Positions 32,741 to 44,700 of a stretch of 64,000 nt of DNA are shown here, piece after piece (within the stretch, counting starts at the first letter, position 1; every line of letters starts with the position of its first letter). The stretch comes from Meandrina meandrites (taxonomy: Eukaryota > Cnidaria > Anthozoa > Scleractinia > Meandrinidae), in assembly GCA_963693305.1 (NCBI GenBank), contig OY855906.1, forward strand, positions 1,278,501 through 1,342,500, written 5' to 3'. Position numbers and translations under genes: made by a program. The notes under the pieces are model-generated. The model was not told the origin of the DNA, ran no database searches, and saw only the letters and a list, made by a program, of their open reading frames with translations.

Positions 32741-35700
32741 ACATTTCCAGAGGGGTGGGGTCTTAGGAGAAATCCCTTCTTGGAATGACACAATTCAATT
32801 TTTTTTCAAGCCCCCATATTTTGTATGTGTTTTTACCATTTTGGTTCTTACAGGCTATGGTGATAAAGAAGTTTATGCTAAACTAAACCCTGAGCTTGAA
32901 AAGAGACTACCGAGAGAATACACAGAATGGAGAAGGTGAGAAAGGTGTATGTGCATTAAATAATATGGTACCTGGGGGATGGACTCCCCTATATACATGA
33001 TGGGGATGCTCGTCAGAAATTTGGAAAAGCGCCCCTGGAAGGTACCAGACAGAATCTTGATCAGTGGGTGTGGCCCAATTTTAATTTCACTCCTATGAGG
33101 GAATAAAAATCAGTGGAGTTGAACACTGTCATTTTTTTTTGGTTCAATACCCTTAAAGGTACTGCGATAACTCTAACAGCAGTCATTTTATATTTTAGCA
33201 CCCTTAGCAGTACCAATCCTCAAATTATATTTATTTATAACAACTTTATTTGCAAAAGAAATATATTCAAATGCAAAAAGGTGTCAGCAGGGAGGAACCT
33301 AATCCTCTTATAAAGCTGACCCCCCAAAAGGTACGACAAGCACCCCCATCATTTTATAGGGGAGTCCCCCCTTCGCAAGGCAAGAAATTTCAGACTACTT
33401 AAGTAGTATAACACTGTATACTTAGTTTCTGAATTCTGTTGCAGATCTTATGGAAGGTCCCCAAAGACTGTCAAGTTGAAAGCAAACTTTGTTCGTCTGT
33501 CAGAGGGTATGCTGTTGGATATAAGCAGTATCGTATCATACACAACAGCATCAAGTCTTCATAAACAACCATTCTTTCATATTTACTGGACTGATTGCCA
33601 AGTAAGAAAACAACTTTAATTAATGATTAAATATTATATTCAAGATAAGGGTGTCTCTGTCAGTCTATGTGATATTCACTATTGACCTGATTATTAGGTG
33701 AATAGTGAATTCTTGGTTTGCATGTGACGTCATAGAATTTTTAACTCATTATTGTGAGGTCTTCTAATTTTTTTTTCCTACACCAGGTTGAAGATGACCT
33801 AGAAAAAAATCGTTTTGCTAGTTTTCAGTCTTGTAGTGTCTGTCACTTTAAAAATACAGCATTTTGAATTTCCTAATTTTAACCTTGCGTGACACGGAGA
33901 TAGTGGCCGCGACAAAGCTGTACTGGTTGATAAAGCTCTCCTCTTATGGGTTTCAGCACTTAAAACATTTTAAAGTCTTAGGAGATGTGTTTATGCACAT
34001 AATTTATATAAGAGCTCACGAGCGCTTATAAGAAAGCGCGTTCATCGTAGAAGTGAATTTCGGATGATTTGGCGGCCATGTTGGTGTACTAAAGTTGTAA
34101 ACCAACATGGCGTCTCCATACAAGATCTATAAATTTGCGTGAAACGTTTTGGCAAATATCTCAGAAACGGCGCATTACAGAGACCCGAGACTTGGAGAAG
34201 TGTTTCCAGTGTAGGTCTGTTATAACATTTCATTTTCTTAGCTTCTTTCATTGAACGGTTTCTAATTTATTTTTTTATGGCGTGACAGTGCAAGCCAGCA
34301 ATAGACTGAGATGCCGTTATTTTGAAGTACAGCTGCATAACATTCCGATCTGTTAGTCACTAAATTTTATTGTTTCACCCTTAAACTGACAAAACTACTG
34401 CAAGGCTCCTTAATACTTTCCAGCATTTTCCAGCTTTTATACTTTGATAGGACAATACTACAAATTTTTATCAGTTGCTACTACAGATAATATCAAACAA
34501 ATGCCCAATCATTGCTGATCAAGTTGTGGTTATTTTCCTGACATTACTGGTTACCGATAGCAACAGCATAAGCTATTAAAACACCCTAGTGCCTATAACT
34601 CAGAATCAAGTTCCATGACACCCTGCAAAGTTAAAAAAAATTCTGCAGTGCGGTATCAGAGCCCCCATAAATTTTTGATTAATTTTTCATTAATTTGGTG
34701 TCAATAGTATCAGTTCTTGTGAACGAGTTCCGTGACCCCCTGCAAAGTTAAAAAATAACTCAGAATCAAGTTCCATGACACCCTGCAAAGTTAAAAAAAA
34801 TTTTGCAGTGCGGTATCAGAGCCCCCATAAATTTTTGATTAATTTTTCATTAATTTGGTGTCAATAGTATCAGTTCTTGTGAACGAGTTCCGTGACCCCC
34901 TGCAAAGTTAAAAAATAACTCAGAATCAAGTTCCATGACACCCTGCAAAGTTAAAAAAAATTCTGCAGTGCGGTATCAGAGCCCCCATAAATTTTTGATT
35001 AATTTTTCATTAATTTGGTGTCAATAGTATCAGTTCTTGTGAACGAGTTCCGTGACCCCCTGCAAAGTTAAAAAATTCTGTAGTGAGGTTTCAGAGCCAC
35101 CATAAAGTTTTGATTAATTTTTCATTAATTTGGTGTCAGTACTATCATTAGTGAAGGAATTTGTTTTTGGAAAGGATGCAGATGAGTTCAAAAGTACAGT
35201 GAAGGACAGTATCACAGACTGGATGAGAAAGTTACGTGAAAGAAACATAGTCGACTGGATGATTATTCAAGTCATATCACAGGATTCATTGAAGGGAAAT
35301 AAGCCAAAGATACAGCTTCCCCGCAGCACTGTATTCGATAAGATCAAGAGCGACTTTGGTGGCAAAAATAGTGATAGGTAACTAACATGGCAGATGTCAT
35401 TTCATTTCAAGTAATGGCACATATATATTGCCTGATTGACATATGAACAGGGCATCTGATAGGGTGCGGAAAAAAATAACAAATTATGCGGAAATTTTCA
35501 GGAACATTATGCGGAAGAAAGTGTTGATTATGCGGAAAACACATTGGATTATGCGGAAAATTTTCGGCTCGCTTCGCTCGCCAAAAATCACATATTTTCA
35601 TGCAGCCGAAATCGAGCTGCCTCAGAAGCCGAGAGTCGTCGTTTCGCCCGATGGCACGTCGCTCACAGGCCACTTTGCAGCCTCAAGCTCGCTTCACTTA

Positions 35701-38700
35701 ATTCGTCGCTCGTCTAGCCCGTGAGGTCAACTTGTGGCAAGTGTACAGCGAAGTGGCGATCCTTCTTCTTGGTCTCTTTGATGACAAATTTATCGATATA
35801 CTATAGGTAACCACAGAAGAATTTTTGATCGACCGAACGAGCGAAACAAGACAACTGGTGTCCAGGCCCATCACGAAAAGACGCGTGGAACGCCTGGAGG
35901 TTAAAAATTGCTCACGATCGAATTGCCGTGTTTTCGTCGCTATTTTAGGAGAAAAACTGTGTCAAAATAATCAATTTCTTCGAAATTTACGTTTGTGAGG
36001 GTGGTAAACAGCTGCTTAATCATTAATATGAAACAAATTTCTCTGTTTTATGCGGAAAATGTTCTCAAGATGCGGAAGATGCGGAAGTCAGCGAATTATG
36101 CGGATCCGCACCACCGCATCCTGTCAGATGCCCTGTATGAAATAAATTAGCAGGATTAGGGTGAGGGAGTACCCAATGTACAGTAATATAACTTAAACGT
36201 TTGTGTAAGAAGCCTGAAAACCATTCATTTGTGTTAATTTATTGTGTTGTTTAGCCTGTTATACATCAAGAAAAACAGTGGTTGTTTACTAATAGGTGAA
36301 TATTTTGCCATCATTTCCTTTGGTTGCTCTGGTTACATTTGAGAGGGGATCACGTAGGCTGTAGGGAGGGGGTGAGGAGTGGCATTTTGTAAAAAGTCAG
36401 TTGATTAGGGGTAAGTTGCCTGGGGGTCAGTCTACTGAAAAATGTTTTGCCAAAAACTTAAAACATTATCAAATAAATTCAGAAACATAAAGAATAACTT
36501 GAAGGTCTCATGTCAATTGTAGGATAATCCAGTTATGGGAACCCTTCAAAGAGAATCAATTAACTCGATCTGTGGAATCATGGCAGAACTTGGTCACTAA
36601 ACTGCGTCAGTTGTTGTTAGTCTCTTTTAATCGTCACTTGGGGAAGTTTGAAGACCAGGTCAGGGCACTGAGGGAGAAACGAACTGAACCACGTTGGAGC
36701 TTCACCACATACTTCTTGCTGCATGTAAGTTGAAATGACCCCACATATTACTAACAATATAGTCTTACACATTGGCATCAAAGTTAGTACATGTATATAT
36801 TGTGGCTCAATTTTGTTCTTGGCTCAAATTTTATTTTCCTTTGTTTTGAACTCATTATCATACATTACCATGCCCGTTAACAAAGGAAAATAAAATTTGA
36901 ACCAAGGATAAACTGCATTTGCCCTTTATGGTTACTGTTTACTTATAAAAGAGTATTAAAATGTTCTAAAGTCAACTTTTCAATGTATTTTGAAAAAAGC
37001 TCCTTCCCTCCTGCCCCCATCATCTCTCCAATATTAGGGTCTTGAAAAGAAATATGCCCCAAAGGAAATTTGTGTTGTTTGATTCAGTACAGAAATTAAG
37101 TTTAAAAGGCATCAGATTATTTTCATTGATACTTATCTGACTTTTCAGGAAGAATTGTCATTTGTGTTTGAGATGCTTGGTCTGTTTGAAGAAGCTCTTA
37201 TTCAATATGATGAAATTGATGCTCTACTTACCCAGCTGGTTATTAACTCTAAATTTGGAGGTAAATGTACATGTACATGAAGAAACACAGTTCTGTAGAA
37301 GCCCTGACTGCTGGCAAAAAAACAACATATACTCATTCTGGTTGTGCCAGCTTCTTGGTTGCAAAAAATGTGTTCTTTTCTGAGTGACTTGAAAGTTTAA
37401 TTCAATTAGAATACTATATAGTGATATGTAGTGCAAAATTCAAGATGAAAGTGAAGAAATATAAGTGCTATCACCATGGTTGAACTCCCGCCAAGATACA
37501 CCAAAATGCACTGTACTAAGTTAAAATTTGCCAAAGGATCAAGTCAGCTTGGACATTTCTTCATTCTAGTTATAATATCATCTGGTCAAAGACCTTTGTT
37601 TACAATCAGTTCATAGCTTAGGGACCAAACTTCTAATGTGAGCAACAATGTTTGCAACAATTTTTGTTCTTAAAATTTATTTATTTAGTAATTGGTATCC
37701 CTTCTATTTAATCATTGTATTTCCTTCTTTCTTTTTAGAATCCTTAGACTGCATCAATGTCTTTATGCGAGACTGCAAATGCTGTGATGGAGTTTCATTA
37801 GCCAAGGGTTCTCAAGATTTTTTACGGCAGCTGATCAAAACACAAGAAGCAAGTTACATTGACCTGAGAAATTACCTTTTTTCCCGGCAATGCAAACTTT
37901 TGTTGAAGTTGGACCATCCCCGTGCATGGGAAATTGCTCAACGTACCCTGGACTTTCTACATAATATTATTCATGAGTTGGCAATGGATAAGCTTGAGGT
38001 ATATGTGTTCTCTGCCTTACTACCCTGTGAGCGGAGTTGCTTTGATCTTTTCTAGATATGCTTGGAAAGAGGAAGGCAACTCTGCCAAAGTCTTCAAATT
38101 CCTGTGATTTGCCGTTCATTGTGTCATCTGGATGAGTCAGGCCAGTTTGTGGGAGGGGGAAGGGGTTGTTAATTTGACTTGCTGTATTTTTCAATGAATC
38201 ATACGTTCTGTGTGAGTTTTTTGGGAGAGGGGTTGGGGATAAGTGTTGACAACTTTGGAATCTTTTTGTTTTATTCCAACCCCACCATCCAGAAAAAGGG
38301 TTGTGAATTTGCCTTAATCTTTTGTTGTAGATGTCAATGCTGACTGGTGGAGCATCATGCTGTATCATCTTAACAAGCCTGGAAGTGTTAAAAGCCTGCA
38401 AGAATGAATGCGTGAATGAAGATATGATGTACAGTCTGCACTTTGCTCTCCTCAACCAGTATGCTCGGCAAAAGGTACCAGCATTTTCTTCGCTCTACAG
38501 ACTGTGAATGGAACACAAAACACGCATAATTTATTGAAAAACTATCAAAACTAACTCACATTTGCCATAGCTTTACATAACTGTGCTTACTGATTGATGT
38601 AAAGATTTCTAAAGTTTTGTTGATCCTCTTTTTGTCAGGCCAGTATGCACTGTAGATTAAACATGTTTTCACTGTTTGACTGGTTTTCAGTTGGATGAGT

Positions 38701-41700
38701 TGGGTTCCCTGTGTGCCCTGCTGCCTGATATGACTCAAACTGAAACGGAACTACAAATTGTCAAGACCCTAACATCTGGAATTGGTCAAACACAAGACAG
38801 TGGTGGGCTGAACTTGGTTTTCCTTTCTGTGATGTATCTATATGTGTATCTGTTTCTTACAATAATTAAGTAGCCTGTGAGCAGGCTCGCCTTTGAGTCA
38901 CACGCGGGAGTGGCAAAGCCACGATAAGCCAGTGGCGAAGCCATGAAAAAGTGAGCCTGCTACAATTTCTGTACTAGTTTCATTTCCACCCGGCCCAGTA
39001 GCAAATTTTAGTTTTCTTTTTACTCGTTATTGTTTTGTAGATGATCTTGAACCCAGCAGCCCATCTGAGAGACTAAAAGAGGCTCTCTCATGTAGAGATA
39101 AATTTCAATCATTGTATTTGGTAAGTCATTAATTAAAGTACATGCATTTGTTGTAAACAATGAGTAAAACAGTTGAACCTCTTCTAACAGACAGCTCTTG
39201 TATTAGTCATGGTCCCAGACACCTTCAAATATTCCTAGCCTCACACTGACATAAGGCTAGCGGACAACTCTGTTAACTGGACAGTTTTCTAGTTTTTGCT
39301 TCTGTTATATATATAGTGGGGTAAGGCAGGGGCCAGTTAAATCTACCTAGCCAATCAATCTGTCAGCTTGAGCAGTGGGGGGGGGGGGGGGGGGGGGAGG
39401 GGGGTGGAGGGGGTGGGGGGTGGAAGGGTGTCAAACCTATAACTACAAGTTTACCAGTACCATGCTCTGGCAATGATCTTTGGTGAAAGTGGTAATTTTT
39501 ATCTCTGTAGGAACTAACAGATTCAGCAATTGAAATCTTCAAGAACATTGGACGAGCTAGAGCTGCTAAGGTGCTTGGTATGGATCTAGCTCAGTTTTAC
39601 GTGTAAGTGTCAACATGTGCATATTCCTTATCTGTTTGTTGAAGTTTGTAATGTTGTTTAAAATTGAGGAGCACTATGTACAGAGGCCTGTGAAACATCT
39701 CTGATTAGTTGGTATCGGAGTTACTACATGAAATTCCTTTAGTCGTTCAGAAAATATTGTGTTAAGACATAATTCTCTTTACTTGTAAATGTAAAATTAA
39801 TGTTGTTAATAGTGGTCATGCACTTAGCTTCGAGATGGCTAGTTTATAAGGATGCCACTGAAACGGAGGAAACAAAAAATAATTAAATGAAAATAACCTA
39901 GAACTTGTAAAGGAAAAATCTTGTGCTGCTGTATTTACACCGATGTCACAACATTGCAATGTTATTTTTTTATGCTTTGTTGTATGGCTAACAGCAATTT
40001 ATTCTCAACTACTTATAGCTCCCGAGGCGAATTTGCTCGTGCAGAGCCACTGCTAGTAGATGCTTATAAGATGTACAAACACGAGCGGTGGAGTCTTCTG
40101 GCAACACAGTGTTTGGTTAAACTGGCACAGTGTCAAAAACAAGTCAAACACAGGGACAAGTATCTTTTTCATTGCTGATTTGAAGTATTTCTGCAAACAA
40201 ACGAGACTTAAACTATAACTAATTTTTCATTTCATGGTACAATAATTTTGCATATTGTTTCCCTAAAACTCATTTTAGGTTTGCATTCATTCAGTATTAT
40301 TGCATGCATCAAAATATCCTTAACCCACTGAGATATGCTGCTTCCTGCTCAATTTTGGCCTGTGAGCAGAGTTTGTCTCCTGAAAAGAGATCTTACTACA
40401 CTCAGGAGTTGCTACAAGTCATGCGAGAGACAATGGATTCAGGTTTGATAGTGCAAGAAAAGTAGTCTGTATACATTAGTATAGCAAATCTAGGGGAATA
40501 CTTCTCTGGCCAGTTCCAGACATTCCAGAGGTATCAGAAAGACCAAGAAAGAAATTCCGGTCAGTAGTGCTCGAGTGGTGTCAATAGTGAAACTATGGCA
40601 CTGAAGCTATTTTCCTCGGCGGAGAAATGTGACAGCCGTCCCAAAAATCCCAAACGGATGACGTAACTACAGAGATCCATGCAGTGTCTCTGATTTACTT
40701 TCCACGAAAATCAAAGGGGCTTTGTCATGGGTTTAAACAGATTTTTGAATGACCAAAACTTATTTTTGTGGCATAGGAAACCTAAAAATAATGGGCCATT
40801 TTTATTAACAATTGCTATATTAGAGCATTGAAACTGTTAACAAGTGTCTTTGGCTGCAGATGGCTGGGATGAAAATGGATTGCAACTTGAAAAATTAAGG
40901 CTAAACTTTTTAAGTTGTTTTTCGAGCCTCTTAAAAATATCAATATTTATAGCCTTAGTTTGATTTCTATTTGCAAATTAAGGTCATAATATCTTTCTTT
41001 GGATGTCCACAGATAATGTTTTTCATGGGTTTAGTTGCCTACCACTAACTTCAGAACAGTTTAGACCAATAATCCGCTTAATCTCCACGACGTAGCTCCT
41101 TTAAAAAATGAGAACAGAATGGAATTTTTTGGACTTTTCTTGAGCAGGGAATGAGTCAAGTTTGTGAAGAGAGGCCTTTGATACTCAGGCTGACAAAAAA
41201 TATGACCATTATGATGTCTTGTTTCAGCTCGAGCTATCATCGTACGCGCTGAACCACTGCTGCGAGTGGAAGATGTACAGATTGAATTGATGAAGGGCAT
41301 TGGAAGTGTTGGAGAGTGTATTAATGTTAAACTTAAGCTGTTTAGCGCTTTGGAGGAGGTAAAATTCAGCTTCTTTTTTTAGAAATAGATGTGTTTACAC
41401 TAACTGCAGTTTACAGTGCAAAGTTTTACAATGCTAATTTGCTGTTTCAGTGGTGATTTGCGAAAAATCACCATAAACCATTCATTGTCTTAACAGTATT
41501 GTGCTAATGATGTAATGTATATGAAATGACTCATATATGAACTGCGGATATATATGAAGGTGATATATGATCTTTGCAGTGAATTTCCAATTTAAGCAAT
41601 TGGAATAAAGAAGCCTGAAAAAAAAATCAGGGCTTCAATGGGATTCGAACCTGTGACCTCCGCGATACCGGTGCGATGCTCTACCAACTGAGCTATGAAG

Positions 41701-44700
41701 CCACACATTGGGAGCGAGGTCAATTGTGAGTTCATATTTTTCCCGTGTGTGGCTTCATAACTCAGTTGGTAGAGCATCGCACTGGTATTGCGGAGGTCAC
41801 AGGTTCGAATCCCGTTGAAGCCCTGATTTTTTTTCAGGCTTCTTTATTCCAATCGCTTAAATTGGAAATTCACTGCGAAGATCATATATCACCTTCATAT
41901 ATATCCGCAGTTCATATATGAATCATTTCATATACATTACATCATTTCACTCCTTTCACGGGAAAATATGAACTCACAATTGACCTCGCTCCCAATGTGT
42001 GGCTTCATAGCTCAGTTGGTAGAGCATCGCACCGGTATCGTGGAGTTCACGGGTTCGAGTTCCGTTAAATTTTTTTTGATTTTTTTTTTCAAGGCTTCTT
42101 TATTCCAATCGCTTAAATTGGAAATTCACTGCGAAGATCATATATCACCTGCATAGTATTGTGCTAAACTGGACGAATTTTCCTTGTCCCTCGTAGGAAG
42201 TTACTTGTGGACGGATTAGTTTTAGTATCCAGACAAATGAGCTTAAACGTGGGGCGAGCATTCGTTCAAGTAAGAGAAACCGAGCTGCATCTCCGCCAGT
42301 TGTTGTGGACAGCGGTCTCTCGTCAGCTGCTCTTTCTGAAGAAGACCTGTCAGATAAACCTGTCCCAGAGAGCCAAGCGGCAGGTACAACTTACATTACC
42401 TTTCTCATCCTTGTCATGCAATGTTTGATTGTGAATCAGGACCTGTTTCAACTGGTTTTCAACTGCTATCTCTGCAGTTCTCGAGAGAGGGACGTTGCTC
42501 AGTATAATGTATCTTATTAAAACCTAGCAATGGTATATTGCAATTCCCGCGTTTTGATTGGTTAACAGGCAATGGTATATGAGCTCGTATACCATTGACC
42601 ACAAATAACGTAGCCTATACGCGTCAAAGAAAACAACTGGGGAGCTCAGATATTGCAATTTTTTGGGTGTTTTTAATAAAACAATTATTCCACTTGCGCT
42701 TGTTGGGTATGAGATCGTTATACCCAACTCGGCACTATACGCCTCCTTGGCTATCTACCATCTCATATCCAACGTGCGCTCGTAGAATAATTGTTAAAAT
42801 TAATATAGTATGATAAGTAGTCAATTCAAATGTTTACGTGTTCATCTCAAGCAGTGCAAAAGTTGCTCTAGATGTTCTATTCTCGGCCAGTTTTTAGAAT
42901 GCTGCAGTAAGAGTTAATTGTTTTTTTTTAGAGGAGGAGGCTGCCCCAAATGGTGACAGAGTGGAAAGACCTCACCCACCCCTCCTTAAACCGCAGTCAC
43001 TACCAGTGGTGAAAAGTGTAGAAGAGTTAAATGTGTTGGATGAAGATGATTTGGACAGCTGCCTACAGTGCTTTAATGTTCCACTGAGGCATGGCGTCAA
43101 TGAGTACAACCTGACTACACAGGTCAGTTCATATGCATATGCAGCACTGATTTTGGTGTACTCCATTCACTCTCACAAGCCCCAAGTTCAAAATTGAAAA
43201 TAAAAACATAATTATTGGCTCAAATTTTATTCCACAAACACCACATAAAATTAGTGTTGATTGCGTAAATGCTCACACACTATGGCCTCACCCATCGACT
43301 AAAGTTAGACCCAAGGTAATTTCCTCAATCTTTCCAGTCCTCTGGGAGTACAAGGTTTAGTACTGAAAATGGAAAAATCTAAAGAGAGGGAACTTCACAA
43401 CTTTCCATTGTTTCTCAAACAATCACCGCATCACACCCAAATTGACCACTGAAGTAAGTTGTAATTCCGTGCTAAATTGTGTGCTGTTTGTTATCTAAAT
43501 CCTTTCCGTAGTTATCCGAACCAGGACATTATTATCTGAAACAGCTGTGTGTTGAGATCGGTCGACTGGACTTTGTGTGGCCACAACTGTCCTTATCAAG
43601 GCAATCCAGAGGATTTGCGATAGTTAATGATCCTCCACAAATAAACTGGACTCACTCAGAAGGTTTGTCAGTGCTGTTTTCACTTTCGATTGTTATCATC
43701 TGAAGAAAATATGGCACCAATATGCGTTAGAAATCTGTAGCTTTGTGCTTATATGGCAGATGGCATTAAGGCACGTTATGCTGATTGACAATCTCTGACA
43801 AAAAACCGCGGGCTCAGTTGCTTGCTAAAGATGATTTTTGAAAAAAAAAATGGAGCCTGCAAGCAGGCTCTCGGCTTCGGCGGTAGTGAGCAAGCAGGGT
43901 AGCTGCGATTTTGTCTATTAAGTCATTTTTTTGCCATTTTCCCAACATGTCTGGTATGTGGGAGGGTTCCTCCGACGATCTTGGATAAGTAATTGTAGTT
44001 CATTTGCTCCTTCATCATTTCTGTGGGAATTTTGCATTGTCCTATAGCTGAAACTCAGTGATGCACATCTTTTAGAACATTTTATTCAAGAAAATACTAA
44101 TACGGCTTTCAGTTAGAGGTGCAAAGGATAATTGGTGTTATTTTTGTTCTTTTTTTTTGTTCTCCAGACCTCCATCTGTTATCAGGTCTGCCACAGCAAG
44201 TCAGTCTTAGCATTTCAGTTGAGTCAGGATCCATTGCAGATGGCTCCGTGTTGGAAATCGCTTCTCGGAACACTGGTCTCACATTTGAACCCATACAGTC
44301 AGGCGAAGCAGTCGTGCATTCCTCAATGGGCAAAGAAGATAAAAAGACTTTACCCTACAAAGTTCAAGTCCTTACAATGCACGGACATGATGACGTCACC
44401 GATACCTCTGTTGCTATGGTAACCCTTCCAGCTGTCGGACCTTATGCCAAGATCGATTTTGAGCTGATTCTTAACGCTTCTTTGGAGAAGCAGAGTATTC
44501 AAGAGGAAGTTACGGAACATAAGGTGTGAGTTGGTAACTCAATAAGTAGAAAATTAAGCTTTGTAAATATGAAAGTAATTTCTAATGAAATTTAATTAAA
44601 AGTAAATGATATATAATGAATCAAATTTAATTAATTGATGATATACTTATAGTGATGTTTCCCTTTTGTTCAATCTATAAAATCAGCATTGAGGTCCTGG

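Larger units (their letters stand above)
41495..42167. mobile_element. Composite of three tRNA-like units with 13-bp duplication
   Basis: AGTATTGTGCTAA occurs at 41495-41507 and at 42155-42167, bracketing 647 bp in TRAPPC10 intron 14. Inside, one tRNA-like unit is inverted (about 41508-41745) and two follow in direct orientation with 250-bp spacing. All share the same flanks (TTTATTCCAATCGCTTAAAT, GATCATATATCACC, AATTGACCTCGCTCCCAA). The bracketing repeat indicates that the whole composite inserted at once, probably by LINE-type retroposition. Confidence 0.75.

Noticed and set aside
33787..33820. Possible TRAPPC10 exon reading VEDDLEKN after a CAG
   Set aside because: It has no usable donor, and exon 3 joins in phase to 35157 with good family similarity without it.
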